A stretch of 64,000 bases of DNA from Arcobacter sp. GTDB lineage: Bacteria > Campylobacterota > Campylobacteria > Campylobacterales > Arcobacteraceae. The stretch covers positions 62,001 through 126,000 of the forward strand of contig PKUJ01000016.1 of the NCBI GenBank assembly GCA_002869565.1, given 5' to 3'. The notes beneath the pieces are model-generated. The model searched no databases, was not told where the DNA came from, and was given only the letters and a program-made list of their open reading frames with translations. Shown one piece after another: positions 26,373 through 35,898 of this stretch (its first letter is position 1; every line of letters begins with the position of its first letter). Position numbers and translations under genes: made by a program.

Positions 26373-27866
26373 TTGTCTTTAGAAGATATAGAGAAATTAA
26401 AAAGAAATAATCAAGAATTACAAGAAATAATAAATCATTCTTGGGATGGTATTGGTATTATTGATAAATCTACAAAATTTATTTATGTTAATAATGCTTT
26501 TATGCCTATTTTAGGTTTTTCTAAAGAAGAACTAATCACTAAAACTTTTACTTCTTTAATGGAAGACAAGTATATTGAAGATTTTTTATCTCACCTAATT
26601 ATTAAAGATAACAATAAAAAACATAAAGCAGAAATTGATATTGTATGTAATAGGAAAGATCAGAAAAAGGTCTATTTAAAGATTACAATTTCATCTATGT
26701 TAAACAAAAACCTTTTTGTTATTAATACAAAAGATATTACAGCTCAAATATCAGATGATCAAATTTTAGATGATTATGTAATCTCTATGTATACTGATTT
26801 ACATGGACATATTACAAAAGTTAGTTCTGCTTTTTTAAAACTTTCAAAATACACACAAACTGATATATTAGGAAAAGCTTTTTCTTCTCTAGCTCACGAA
26901 GATACAGACCAAATTATCTATAAAAATATAAATAAGTCATTAAGTACTCAGCAAGAATGGAATGGAAAACTTAAAAAGAAAAAAAAGAATGGAAGTGCTT
27001 TTTGGATTGATTTAAGAATGAAACCTATGTATAATAAATATGGTGATGTCACAGGTTATACAGCTTTGATGTTTGATATTACAAATGAAATCAACTTGAA
27101 TGATGAAGCTTCAATGCTTCAAGAGCAAGTCTCAACAGCAAAAAATGAGATTTTAGAAAAAGATGATTTGTTAATACATCAATCAAAATTAGCAGTTATG
27201 ACTGAAACATTACAAAGACTTTCTCATGAATGGAGACAACCTTTAAATCTAATATCAATAAAAGCTCAAAAACTTGAATTAGATTATGAGATGAATAATA
27301 ATCCAACAATAGATAATACGATTGATACTTTAGAAAAAATTAAAAATGAGGCAGATACTCTATCCTTAACAATTGAAAATTTTCAGAAATTTTTAGAACC
27401 TAAATCAAAAAAAGAGATAACTAAACCATCTACTATTATAGAAAAACTTCTTGTTATGCTAGATTTTGAATCAACAAAAAATATCAACATTATTAAGAAA
27501 ATTGATGATGATATAGAATTTAAAACTTATTCAGAAGAGCTAACAACTGTTTTATTAAATATTATTTTAAATGCAAAAGAAGCAATACAAAGAAATAACA
27601 TTAAAAATGGTGAAATAAAAATTTCAGTATATTTTTTAAATGATACTATATATTTTGAGATAAAGGATAATGGTAAAGGTATAGATGATGAAATTATTCA
27701 TAAAGTTTTTGAACCTTATTTCTCTACAAAAGATGCTAAACATGGCGTTGGACTAGGCTTATATACAAGTAAGATACTTATTAATATGCATTTAAATGGA
27801 ATTATTACCGTAAGTAATCATTCAAATGGTGCAAATTTTAAAATCTCAATAACTGTAGAAAATTAA
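26373..27866 (+). CDS. Sensor histidine kinase with two PAS domains
   Basis: The 497-residue cytoplasmic kinase has two PAS domains (about 15-125 and 130-245), the second with a PAC tail (GSAFWIDLRMKPM). A short coiled coil follows, then H box RLSHEWRQPL with His285, N box (NIILNAKEAI), G1 (DNGKGI) and G2 (GVGLGLYTSK). The start is TTG, with AAGGG 6 bases upstream. kdsB follows after 12 bases with its own ribosome site, so they may be co-transcribed without functional linkage. No regulator is adjacent. Confidence 0.87.
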   Translation: MSLEDIEKLKRNNQELQEIINHSWDGIGIIDKSTKFIYVNNAFMPILGFSKEELITKTFTSLMEDKYIEDFLSHLIIKDNNKKHKAEIDIVCNRKDQKKVYLKITISSMLNKNLFVINTKDITAQISDDQILDDYVISMYTDLHGHITKVSSAFLKLSKYTQTDILGKAFSSLAHEDTDQIIYKNINKSLSTQQEWNGKLKKKKKNGSAFWIDLRMKPMYNKYGDVTGYTALMFDITNEINLNDEASMLQEQVSTAKNEILEKDDLLIHQSKLAVMTETLQRLSHEWRQPLNLISIKAQKLELDYEMNNNPTIDNTIDTLEKIKNEADTLSLTIENFQKFLEPKSKKEITKPSTIIEKLLVMLDFESTKNINIIKKIDDDIEFKTYSEELTTVLLNIILNAKEAIQRNNIKNGEIKISVYFLNDTIYFEIKDNGKGIDDEIIHKVFEPYFSTKDAKHGVGLGLYTSKILINMHLNGIITVSNHSNGANFKISITVEN

Positions 27867-27878
27867 AAAAGGAAAAAC

Positions 27879-28604
27879 ATGATAATAATACCAGCAAGGT
27901 TAAATTCTAGTAGATTTGCAAATAAAATTTTGGTTGATATTTTAGGTTTACCAATGGTTATAAAAACTGCTAAACAAGTTAGTTCACTAGATAAAGTAGT
28001 AATTGCAACTGATTCTCAAGAAGTAATTGATTTAGCAAAAGAGCATGGATTTGAAGCCGTGATGACTTCAAGTTCTCACCAAAGTGGAACAGATAGAATA
28101 AATGAAGCTGTTAATATATTAGAATTAGATGATGATGAAGTTATTGTAAATGTACAAGGGGACGAGCCATTTATTGAACCTGAAGTTATTCAAGCTGTAA
28201 TTAATAGAGTTAAAAAAGTAAAAGAAAACACTGAAGATATAATGATTACAAGCTGCTATAAAGAGATAAGTTCTGATTTAGCAGATGATCCAAATCATGT
28301 AAAAGTAATTTTGGACGAGAATTCAAATGCAATTTATTTTTCTAGAGCAAAAATTCCATATCATAGAGATCATTACGATAATTCATCTTATTGTGGACAT
28401 TTAGGTATTTATGGTTTTACAAAAAAATCTTTAAATGATTTTTGTAAACTTGTTCCTTCAAAATTAGAAAAAATAGAAAAATTGGAACAATTAAGAGCAC
28501 TGGATAATGGTCATAAAATTGCTATGGTCAAAGTTAAATCAAAATCTTTTGGAATTGATACTGAAGAAGATTTAAAAAATGCATTAAAATTATTTAATAA
28601 GTAA
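27879..28604 (+). CDS. kdsB: 3-deoxy-manno-octulosonate cytidylyltransferase
   Basis: The 241-residue enzyme activates KDO as CMP-KDO for the lipopolysaccharide inner core. N-terminal IIPARLNSSRFANK is the nucleotidyltransferase loop; NVQGDEPFIEP near residue 90 carries the metal-binding Asp; YCGHLGIYGF and GIDTEEDL are family features. The ribosome site AAGGAAAA precedes the ATG. lptB at 30004 also serves LPS assembly but is on the other strand. Confidence 0.95.
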   Translation: MIIIPARLNSSRFANKILVDILGLPMVIKTAKQVSSLDKVVIATDSQEVIDLAKEHGFEAVMTSSSHQSGTDRINEAVNILELDDDEVIVNVQGDEPFIEPEVIQAVINRVKKVKENTEDIMITSCYKEISSDLADDPNHVKVILDENSNAIYFSRAKIPYHRDHYDNSSYCGHLGIYGFTKKSLNDFCKLVPSKLEKIEKLEQLRALDNGHKIAMVKVKSKSFGIDTEEDLKNALKLFNK

Positions 28605-28608
28605 TTAT

Positions 28609-28641
28609 TATAATATAAAATTATTTCTGCTACAATTGTAG
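28609..28641 (+). promoter_or_regulatory. Promoter and 12-bp palindrome before the RR-GGDEF gene
   Basis: TATAAT (28609-28614) is followed at 28630-28641 by the perfect palindrome CTACAATTGTAG, extended as TGCTAC/GTAGCA. It would fall about 9-20 bases into the transcript, a position suited to an operator or short RNA hairpin. Confidence 0.4.
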
Positions 28642-28681
28642 TAGCAACAAAGTTCTATTGGGAAAAATAAAGGTTAAGTGA

Positions 28682-29998
28682 ATGAATAAAGAAATCTTGA
28701 AAAATATTAACGTTTTATATGTTGAAGATGAAGAAGACGTTAGAGAATTTACAAGTAAAACTATAGGCACCATTGTAAACAGTGTTGTTGTTGCAGGAAA
28801 TGGAAAAGAAGGATTAGAGAAATTTAATGAGAATCCTAAAATAAATTTAATTTTAACAGATATAAATATGCCCAAAATGGGTGGTTTAGAAATGTGTGCA
28901 GAAATTAGAAAAGTTAATAATGAAATTCCTATAGTAATTACAAGCGCGCATAGTGATCCAGATTTCTTGAAAAAAGCAATTGATGTAAAAGTAAGTGCTT
29001 ATGCGATGAAGCCAATAGATTTATATAATCTGATTGAAAGTATGATTAAAGCAATGGAACCTATTTTCTTGAGAAAAGAACTTGAAAAAGTTAATCATAA
29101 TTTGGAAAATAGAGTTGAGGAAGCAGTAAAACAAACTAAATCAATTCTTGATGCTCAAGATAATATAGTTATTTTATCTACTCTTACAAATATAATTGAA
29201 GTAAATAAAAAATTTTTAGATTATTTTGGAGTCTCTACATTAAATGATTTTTTAAATAAAAAAGAAACTCTTATCGATACTTTTATACGAGAATATGGCT
29301 TATTTGCTAGCGATAAAATCAATGAAGATGCAAATTGGATTTTAGAAATTCAAAAATTAAATGAACTTGATAGAATTGTTAAAATTCCAAATAAAAAGGG
29401 AGAAGAGAGAGTTTTTACTGTTAATGTTGACGATTATGAACATACGGGAGAACATTATGTAATCTCTTTTACTGATATTACTCAACTAAAAGAAAAATCA
29501 AATCTTTTAGAATATCAAGCAAATCATGACCAACTAACTGGTCTTTTTAATAGACAAAAATTTAATGAAATATTTTCAAAAGAGATAAAAAGAGAAAAAA
29601 GATACCAAAATTCTCTCTGTATAATAACATTTGATATCGACGATTTTAAAAATTTCAATGACGATTATGGACATATGGTTGGAGATGAAGTATTAAAAGT
29701 CATTTCTAAAATTGTAATGAATAGTGTAAGAGAGCATGATTCTGTTGCAAGATGGGGAGGAGAAGAATTTTTAGTTTTACTTCCTCAAACACAGTTAAAT
29801 GGTGCAATACAAGTTGCAGAAAAAATAAGAGCTGCAATTGAAAAATATCAGGACTCTGTAATTCCAGGTCAAATAACGGCAAGTTTTGGAGTTACTAAAT
29901 TAGAAAAAGATGATGATGAAGTAAGTGTATTAAAAAAAGCAGATGAAGCCCTATATATAGCTAAAAATAAAGGGAAAAATTTAGTTATAGCTAAGTAA
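28682..29998 (+). CDS. Response regulator diguanylate cyclase
   Basis: The 438 residues comprise a receiver (phospho-acceptor in ILTDINMPKMGG near residue 60, Lys in AMKPID), a helical linker, a PAS-like middle part, and a C-terminal GGDEF domain with an intact active site RWGGEEF. The family converts two GTP to cyclic di-GMP when the receiver is phosphorylated. The usual allosteric RxxD site is not evident. It has its own promoter and ends in an inverted repeat shared with convergent lptB. Confidence 0.92.
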   Translation: MNKEILKNINVLYVEDEEDVREFTSKTIGTIVNSVVVAGNGKEGLEKFNENPKINLILTDINMPKMGGLEMCAEIRKVNNEIPIVITSAHSDPDFLKKAIDVKVSAYAMKPIDLYNLIESMIKAMEPIFLRKELEKVNHNLENRVEEAVKQTKSILDAQDNIVILSTLTNIIEVNKKFLDYFGVSTLNDFLNKKETLIDTFIREYGLFASDKINEDANWILEIQKLNELDRIVKIPNKKGEERVFTVNVDDYEHTGEHYVISFTDITQLKEKSNLLEYQANHDQLTGLFNRQKFNEIFSKEIKREKRYQNSLCIITFDIDDFKNFNDDYGHMVGDEVLKVISKIVMNSVREHDSVARWGGEEFLVLLPQTQLNGAIQVAEKIRAAIEKYQDSVIPGQITASFGVTKLEKDDDEVSVLKKADEALYIAKNKGKNLVIAK

Positions 29999-30015
29999 CT
30001 TAGCTAAAAACTAAA
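29980..30015 (+). terminator. Convergent hairpin between RR-GGDEF and lptB
   Basis: A two-part inverted repeat pairs TTTAGTT (29980-29986) with AACTAAA (30009-30015) and inside it AGCTAAGT (29989-29996) with ACTTAGCT (29998-30005). It spans both stop codons and is followed by ATTTT. Confidence 0.5.
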
Positions 30016-30726
30016 ATTTTCTCCTAAATAATGTTCTCTTACACTGCCATCACTTCTTATCTCATCGGCATTACCTGAAGCTAAAAGACTACCACTTTTC
30101 ATAACATAAGCTCTATTACAAATTTCTAGGGTTTCTCTTACATTATGATCAGTAATTAAAACACCAATACCAATTTTAGTAAGCTCATATATAATTTCTT
30201 GTATATCTTTTACGGCAATGGGATCAACTCCAGCAAAAGGTTCATCAAGAAGTAAAAATTTAGGTTTTGAAACTAGTGCTCTAGCAATTTCAGTTCTTCT
30301 TCTTTCTCCTCCTGATAAAGAAACACCTTTTCTTTGTCTAATTGGTTCAATATTAAATACTTCTAATAACTCTTCAACTCTTTTATGTTGTTCTGTTTTA
30401 TCTTTTGTAACTATTTGAGCAGCTAACATAAGATTATCTTCAACTGATAAGTCTTTAAATATAGATGATTCTTGTGGTAAGTACCCTATTCCTTTTAAAG
30501 CTCTTTGATGTAATGGAAGTTTTGTAATATCCTCATCATCAAAAAATACTTTTCCAGAAGTTGGACTTACTAATCCGCATACAGTATAAAAAGTTGTTGT
30601 TTTTCCTGCACCATTTGGACCTAGTAAACCTACGATTTCACCTGAATTAACTTCTAATGAAATACCATGTAAAATTTCTGTTTTTTTAATACTTTTTGTA
30701 ATATCTTCAATTCTTAATTTATTCAT
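30004..30726 (-). CDS. lptB: LPS export ABC transporter ATPase
   Basis: The 240-residue ATPase powers lipopolysaccharide extraction by LptFGC. It has Walker A GPNGAGKTTT near residue 35, Q loop (LPQES), signature LSGGERRR near 138, Walker B FLLLDEPFAGVDP and switch His (LITDHN). The LptB-type ending YVMKSGSLLASG and REHYLGE are clear. It overlaps tsaE by 8 bases, so it is translationally coupled. Confidence 0.95.
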   Translation of the reverse strand: MNKLRIEDITKSIKKTEILHGISLEVNSGEIVGLLGPNGAGKTTTFYTVCGLVSPTSGKVFFDDEDITKLPLHQRALKGIGYLPQESSIFKDLSVEDNLMLAAQIVTKDKTEQHKRVEELLEVFNIEPIRQRKGVSLSGGERRRTEIARALVSKPKFLLLDEPFAGVDPIAVKDIQEIIYELTKIGIGVLITDHNVRETLEICNRAYVMKSGSLLASGNADEIRSDGSVREHYLGENFSF

Positions 30727-31138
30727 TTAAAATATATTGCCTTTTATCATCATATTTTTCTATTTCTAGAAGCATAACATTATAACCATATGATTTTAAT
30801 AATTCTTCTAATTTTTTATCTCCCCACTCAACAAAATGGATTCCCTCTTTTTCAAATTCTTCTAATAATCCTAAAGAGATAAACTCTTCTAATGTTTTAT
30901 TGTATACATCATAATGATAAATCTCATTAGAATATATTGATTGTAAAGAAAAGGTAGGAGAAGTAACTAAATCGTCAAGACCAAGAGATTTTACATAGTT
31001 TTTAACAAAAGTTGTTTTCCCACTTGCTAAATCACCCCGTAAAATGACTATTGCATTATTATCAAATTTATTTATTTCTAATTTTAATTCTTCAACTATT
31101 AAATTGATTTCATCAATACTTAAAACAAAAGATTTCAA
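30719..31138 (-). CDS. tsaE: tRNA threonylcarbamoyladenosine biosynthesis ATPase
   Basis: The 139-residue P-loop protein has Walker A GDLASGKTTFVK near residue 35 and VTSPTFSL, YHYDVY and HFVEWGDK, all family features. TsaE cycles the TsaBD complex that makes the t6A37 modification on ANN-decoding tRNAs. It lies between trpD and lptB with short or overlapping junctions. Confidence 0.93.
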   Translation of the reverse strand: MKSFVLSIDEINLIVEELKLEINKFDNNAIVILRGDLASGKTTFVKNYVKSLGLDDLVTSPTFSLQSIYSNEIYHYDVYNKTLEEFISLGLLEEFEKEGIHFVEWGDKKLEELLKSYGYNVMLLEIEKYDDKRQYILNE

Positions 31139-31146
31139 TAACTTCC

Positions 31147-32130
31147 TTAGTTAAGTTTTGAAGAGATAGTAATCAACTCTTCTAATTTACTTTTTGCTTT
31201 TAAACTACTAATCGCATTTCTAGCTATTTCAATTCCATCTTGTATATCTCTAGCTTTACCATCTACAACCAATGCAGCAGCTGTATTAATTAATACAATG
31301 TCAAGTTTTGCACCAGTAAGTTCATTATTTAATATTGCTCTTGTAATTTCAGCATTTTCATTTGCATCACCACCAACAACTTCTTCTTTTGGAACAAGTT
31401 TTAAACCAAAGTTTTGAGGATCTATTTCAAAATCTTCAATTTTTCCATTATCCAATTTTGTAGCAAATGAAATATCTGAAATTGAGATTTCATCCATTCC
31501 ATCATTTGAAGAAACAACTATTGCTTTTTTCGTATCTAACAATTCTAAAGCTGTAGCAATTTTATTAATATAAGATTTATTAAATACTCCTATTAACTGT
31601 TTTGATACAGTAGCAGGATTAGATAATGGACCTAAAATATTAAATATAGTTCTATGGGGAATTGATTTTCTAATTGGCATAATATATTTCATAGCAGGAT
31701 GATGATTTTGAGCAAACATAAAACAAAAACCTGTATCTTCGAGCATTTTGGCAGTGTTTTCAAAAGTAAGATTAAGATTAATTCCTAATGCTTCCAACAT
31801 ATCAGCACTACCACTTTTACTTGTAATACTTCTATTACCATGTTTTGCAACATAACATCCACAAGCAGCCAAAAGAATGGAAACTGTAGTAGAAATATTA
31901 AAAGAGTTTGATTTGTCTCCCCCTGTTCCACAATTATCAATCAATTTTTCTTTTAAATCATAATGAACAGGAAGAGGAATCAAATGATCTCTCATAGCAC
32001 TAGCCGCTGCAGCAATCTCAGCAGAAGACTCACCTCTTTCATATAATTCAATCAGATATTCTCTAACCTCTTCTTCTGGAAGTCTATTTTCAAAAATATC
32101 ATCAAATTTTAGTTTTGCTATATTAAACAT
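31147..32130 (-). CDS. trpD: Anthranilate phosphoribosyltransferase
   Basis: The 327-residue enzyme joins anthranilate to PRPP in tryptophan synthesis. DNCGTGGDKSNSFNIST near residue 66 binds PRPP; KHGNRSITSKSGSADMLEALG is the substrate loop; RTIFNILGPLSNP is conserved. It stands apart from other trp genes and is not fused to TrpG. trpB is at 53276, also alone, so the pathway genes are scattered here. Confidence 0.95.
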   Translation of the reverse strand: MFNIAKLKFDDIFENRLPEEEVREYLIELYERGESSAEIAAAASAMRDHLIPLPVHYDLKEKLIDNCGTGGDKSNSFNISTTVSILLAACGCYVAKHGNRSITSKSGSADMLEALGINLNLTFENTAKMLEDTGFCFMFAQNHHPAMKYIMPIRKSIPHRTIFNILGPLSNPATVSKQLIGVFNKSYINKIATALELLDTKKAIVVSSNDGMDEISISDISFATKLDNGKIEDFEIDPQNFGLKLVPKEEVVGGDANENAEITRAILNNELTGAKLDIVLINTAAALVVDGKARDIQDGIEIARNAISSLKAKSKLEELITISSKLN

Positions 32131-32139
32131 CTGTTATCC

Positions 32140-32385
32140 TTATATTTTCTTAACGAATTCATCCATTTTTGATTTTGGTGTTGATTTTGTTGTAGGTATT
32201 TGTAAAACTTCAAATTTATCACTATTTTCAAGATATTTAATTTCTATAATATCTCCAACTTTAACTTCTTTTGCTTTTTTAACAGCAAGACCATTAATAA
32301 ATACAACTTTATGTTCAAGCATATCTTCTGCAACTGCTCTTCTTTTTGTTATATTTACTGCATTTAAAAATTTATCTATTCTCAT
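32140..32385 (-). CDS. S4-domain RNA-binding protein, Hsp15/RqcP-like
   Basis: The start is set at ATG 32385 (MRIDKFLNAVNITKRR), which matches the family N-terminus; the frame open to 32433 encodes a hydrophobic stretch unlike it. The 81 residues hold one S4 domain (about 1-60) and a basic tail. Related small proteins (Hsp15, RqcP) bind stalled ribosomal subunits or tRNA. It is first in the run before trpD, tsaE and lptB, divergent from argG. Confidence 0.82.
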   Translation of the reverse strand: MRIDKFLNAVNITKRRAVAEDMLEHKVVFINGLAVKKAKEVKVGDIIEIKYLENSDKFEVLQIPTTKSTPKSKMDEFVKKI

Positions 32386-32410
32386 AATAAAGATTATAAC
32401 TAATTTTAGA

Positions 32411-32416
32411 TAAAAT
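32411..32416 (+). promoter_or_regulatory. Probable -10 box of argG
   Basis: TAAAAT in TTAGATAAAATG lies 37 bases before the argG ATG. The identical TTAGATAAAAT occurs before dnaJ, supporting it as the local promoter form. Confidence 0.5.
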
Positions 32417-32453
32417 GTTAGCCTTAAAAACAACTATTATATAGGATAAATTT

Positions 32454-33695
32454 ATGAGTAAAAAAGATGTTAAAAAAGTTGTTCTAGCTTACAGTGGTGG
32501 GCTTGATACTTCAGTTATTTTAAAATGGCTTCAAGATGAATATAAAGCAGAAGTTATTACATTTACTGCTGATTTAGGTCAAGGAGAAGAAGTTGAACCA
32601 GCAAGAGAAAAAGCACTTGCTATGGGTATTAAACCTGAGAATATTTTTATTTTAGACATAAGAGAAGAGTTTGTAAAAGATTATGTTTTCCCTATGTTTA
32701 GAGCAAATGCAATTTATGAAGGTGAATATTTATTAGGTACTTCAATAGCACGTCCTCTTATTTCTAAAAAACAAATTGAAATTGCACATAAAATGGGTGC
32801 AGATGCTGTTTCTCATGGAGCTACAGGAAAAGGTAATGATCAAGTTAGATTTGAGCTGGGTTACTTAGGATTAGATTCTGAGATTACTGTTATTGCTCCT
32901 TGGAGAGAGTGGGATTTAAATTCAAGAGAAAAACTTCTTTCTTATGCAAAAAAACATGGAATTAATATTGACAAAAAACATTTAGATGAAAATGGTAATC
33001 TAGCTGTTAGTCCATATTCAATGGATGCTAACCTTTTACATATTTCATACGAAGGTTTATTATTAGAAAACCCAAATGCTGAACCTGAAGAAGCTATGTG
33101 GTTATGGACTACATCTCCTGAAAATGCACCTGATACTCCTGAGTACATCACTATTGGGTATAAAAATGGTGATCCAATTTCAATCAATGGTGAAGAGATG
33201 TCACCTGCAACAATTTTAAAAACTTTAAATGAATATGGTAATAAACATGGAATTGGAAGAATTGATATTGTTGAGAATAGATATGTTGGTATGAAGGCTC
33301 GTGGTTGTTATGAGACTCCAGGTGGGACTATCATGTTAAAAGCACATAGAGCAATTGAATCAATTACACTAGATAGAGAAGCTGCACATTTAAAAGATGA
33401 ATTAATGCCTAAATATGCTAAATTAATTTATCAAGGTTATTGGTACTCTCCTGAAAGAGAAATGCTTCAAGCTTCAATTGATGCAACTCAAAAAGATGTA
33501 GAAGGTGCTGTAAAAGTTAAACTTTATAAAGGAAATGTAACAGTAGTTGGAAGAGAATCTGTAAAATCATTATTCTCTGAAGCTCATTCTACTTTTGAAG
33601 AAGATGAAGTTTATAATCAAAAAGATGCAGAAGGTTTTATTAGATTAAATGCATTAAGATTTATCATAGCAGGACAAATGAAAAATAAAAAGTAA
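32454..33695 (+). CDS. argG: Argininosuccinate synthase
   Basis: The 413-residue enzyme condenses citrulline and aspartate using ATP. The N-type PP-loop AYSGGLDTS is near residues 12-20; [15 protein letters not shown] near 118 binds citrulline and aspartate; [17 protein letters not shown] near 278 is typical. It is a single gene with its own promoter and a hairpin terminator, and works directly after argF. Confidence 0.97.
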   Translation: MSKKDVKKVVLAYSGGLDTSVILKWLQDEYKAEVITFTADLGQGEEVEPAREKALAMGIKPENIFILDIREEFVKDYVFPMFRANAIYEGEYLLGTSIARPLISKKQIEIAHKMGADAVSHGATGKGNDQVRFELGYLGLDSEITVIAPWREWDLNSREKLLSYAKKHGINIDKKHLDENGNLAVSPYSMDANLLHISYEGLLLENPNAEPEEAMWLWTTSPENAPDTPEYITIGYKNGDPISINGEEMSPATILKTLNEYGNKHGIGRIDIVENRYVGMKARGCYETPGGTIMLKAHRAIESITLDREAAHLKDELMPKYAKLIYQGYWYSPEREMLQASIDATQKDVEGAVKVKLYKGNVTVVGRESVKSLFSEAHSTFEEDEVYNQKDAEGFIRLNALRFIIAGQMKNKK

Positions 33696-33753
33696 CAGCT
33701 TTGTATTATTTTTACAATCTGTTAAAAAATAGACACCTTCCCTCCCTCAACAT

Positions 33754-33785
33754 AAGCCAAGTAAGTATATAATTTACTTGGCTTT
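33754..33785 (+). terminator. Terminator of argG
   Basis: A perfect 11-bp stem AAGCCAAGTAA/TTACTTGGCTT (33754-33764 with 33774-33784) with a 9-base loop follows the argG stop. The T run after it is short, so efficiency is uncertain. Confidence 0.6.
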
Positions 33786-33805
33786 ATAAAAAGCTCACAA
33801 TATTA

Positions 33806-33811
33806 TAAAAT
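33806..33811 (+). promoter_or_regulatory. Possible -10 box of the ATP-grasp/peptidase operon
   Basis: TAAAAT within ATTATAAAATAT lies 24 bases before the TTG start at 33836, after the argG terminator. The ribosome site AAAGGG (33823-33828) is 7 bases before the start. No -35 box is clear. Confidence 0.4.
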
Positions 33812-33835
33812 ATATACAATTTAAAGGGCTTTATT

Positions 33836-34933
33836 TTGAACTACTTAAAAGATTTAGAAACTATTATTAATATAAACTCTTATACACAAAATAAAAATGG
33901 CGTAGATGAAGTTGGTAAATATATGACCAAATGGTTAAATGAACTTGGCTTTGAAACAAAAGTATATGAAAGAGAACTTCTTGGGGACCATTTACTTTTT
34001 AAAACACCTAAAATAGATGGACCAAAAATACTTCTACTAGGTCATAATGATACAGTTTTTCCACAAGGTTATTTTGAAGAATTTAAAGAAGATGATGAAT
34101 GGGTCTATGGACCTGGTGTTTGTGATATGAAAGGTGGGAATATTGTAGCATTGCAAGCACTAAGAAACATTTTCAAAGAAAATACTGAACTATTTAATAT
34201 AGATTTTTTACTTGTTTCTGACGAAGAAACCGGAAGTGATGATTCGAAAGAAGTAAGCTCTTCAATTGCAAAAGATTATGACTACTGTTTTGTTTTTGAA
34301 GCTGCTGGAGAAAACTTAGAAGTAGTTACTTCAAGAAAAGGTGTGGGAAGATATATTATTAATATTGAAGGAAAAGCAAGCCATGCGGGTACTTCATATA
34401 AAAAAGGCATAAATGCCAATCTTGAAGGTGCGATAAAACTTCAAAAGTATTCTGAATTAATTAACCTTGAAGAAGGGACTATTGTAAATGTAGGAAAAAT
34501 GGAAGGAGGTATTGGGATAAATACTGTTTCTCCCCACTGCAATATGATGATGGAATTTAGATTTGATAAAAAGTCTGAGCAAAAAAGAGTTATGAAAGAA
34601 GTTGAAAAAATTACAGCTACATCTTATGTTGAAGGAACAAAATCTCACGCAGAAGGAATTATTCAAAGAGGTGTAATGGAAGAGAATGAAAATCAATTAA
34701 AACTTATCAAATTTTTTGAAGAATTAACTTCTCAATCTATTCCAAAAGAACGTAGAGGTGGAGTTAGTGATGCAAATATCATCGCTAGTTTTGGGGTTAC
34801 TACATTAGACGGATTTGGTCCATATGGGGATGGGGACCACACTATAAAAGAGAGAGCATTAAAAAGTTCTTTTGAGCAAAGAATAGAAATGATGACAAAA
34901 ATATTAAGGCATTATCAAAATAATAAGAAATAA
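33836..34933 (+). CDS. M20-family metallopeptidase, glutamate carboxypeptidase-like
   Basis: The 365-residue enzyme of the M20 clan has metal ligands His70 and Asp97 (LLGHNDTVF; GPGVCDMKGG), the DEETGSDD segment near 129-136 with the catalytic and bridging Glu, and a dimerisation domain with HAGTSYKKGINAN. Relatives such as carboxypeptidase G2 cleave C-terminal amino acids, often Glu, from small peptides or conjugates. There is no signal peptide, so it is cytoplasmic. The start is TTG with ribosome site AAAGGG 7 bases upstream. It is the first gene of a four-gene operon with two ligases and an M14 peptidase. Confidence 0.88.
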   Translation: MNYLKDLETIININSYTQNKNGVDEVGKYMTKWLNELGFETKVYERELLGDHLLFKTPKIDGPKILLLGHNDTVFPQGYFEEFKEDDEWVYGPGVCDMKGGNIVALQALRNIFKENTELFNIDFLLVSDEETGSDDSKEVSSSIAKDYDYCFVFEAAGENLEVVTSRKGVGRYIINIEGKASHAGTSYKKGINANLEGAIKLQKYSELINLEEGTIVNVGKMEGGIGINTVSPHCNMMMEFRFDKKSEQKRVMKEVEKITATSYVEGTKSHAEGIIQRGVMEENENQLKLIKFFEELTSQSIPKERRGGVSDANIIASFGVTTLDGFGPYGDGDHTIKERALKSSFEQRIEMMTKILRHYQNNKK

Positions 34934-34973
34934 AATCGTTTAAAATTAATAAAATTTAAATAGGAGTTCTAGT

Positions 34974-35873
34974 ATGGGAAAAAGAAAGATTGGAATGTGG
35001 TTATACCAAAATGGTGGAGGAGATGTTATCCAAGAAAAAATGATCAAACTATTAAATGAAAGAGATATTGAGGTAATACCTAATATAAACTTACGTGATG
35101 CAATTGCTAAAAATGGACATATATTATGGAATGATATCAAGCTAGATAAACTTGATCTATTTTTCTCATATAATGCAGGAGAACAAACTCAATACCAAAT
35201 GTATCTGTACAGAGCTTTAAACCGTGTAATCCCAATGATTAACTCTTTCGAAGCTTTTGAATTAACTGAAGACAAATTTCATACTTCATTTTTACTAAGA
35301 AAAAATAAAATTCAAACTGCAGATTATAAACTTTGTCATAGAGATGATAGTTATCATTTAAATGCTATTATTAAAAAATGGGACAAAATGGTATATAAAC
35401 CTACAGATGGTTGGGGTGGAGTTGGACTTACAAAAATAGAAAATCAAGAAACATTAGATATGTTAATTCCTTTTTTAAATCAAATGGATTTAAGATATTT
35501 CTATGTGGAAAAATTTATCAATTATGATAACACTGATTATAGAGTAGATATTGTAGATGGACAATTTGTTGGTTGTTATGGAAGAAAAGCAGGAGGAAGT
35601 GACTGGAGAACTAATATAACAAGTGGAGGAAGTGTATTTGTAAGAGAACCAAATGAAGATGTAATCAAATTGGCACTAGATGCTGCTAAAGTTACGGGAC
35701 TAGATATTGCTGGTGTTGATATAATTTATGATAAAGATAAAGAAAAATATGTTGTATTAGAAGTAAATGGAATACCTGCATTTGCAACTCCAGAACAAGA
35801 AAAACTTGGATTAAACTTTAATGATAAGAAAATAGAATTAATCGTAGATTTAATAGATAAAAAAACAAAATAA
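34974..35873 (+). CDS. RimK-like ATP-grasp ligase
   Basis: The 299-residue ATP-grasp enzyme has the phosphate loop KPTDGWGGVG near residues 141-150, a YVEKFI hinge near 177, DYRVDIV near 187, DWRTNITSGGS near 210-220 and the metal site VLEVNG near 261. The last three elements follow the order in RimK and LysX, which form amide bonds between a carboxylate and an amino group using ATP. The substrate-binding N-terminal part (VIPNINLRDAI) gives no clue to specificity. It lies 40 bases after the M20 peptidase and 25 before a second ATP-grasp gene. Confidence 0.87.
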   Translation: MGKRKIGMWLYQNGGGDVIQEKMIKLLNERDIEVIPNINLRDAIAKNGHILWNDIKLDKLDLFFSYNAGEQTQYQMYLYRALNRVIPMINSFEAFELTEDKFHTSFLLRKNKIQTADYKLCHRDDSYHLNAIIKKWDKMVYKPTDGWGGVGLTKIENQETLDMLIPFLNQMDLRYFYVEKFINYDNTDYRVDIVDGQFVGCYGRKAGGSDWRTNITSGGSVFVREPNEDVIKLALDAAKVTGLDIAGVDIIYDKDKEKYVVLEVNGIPAFATPEQEKLGLNFNDKKIELIVDLIDKKTK

Positions 35874-35898
35874 TTTAATAAAACAAAAGGAAAAGAAT

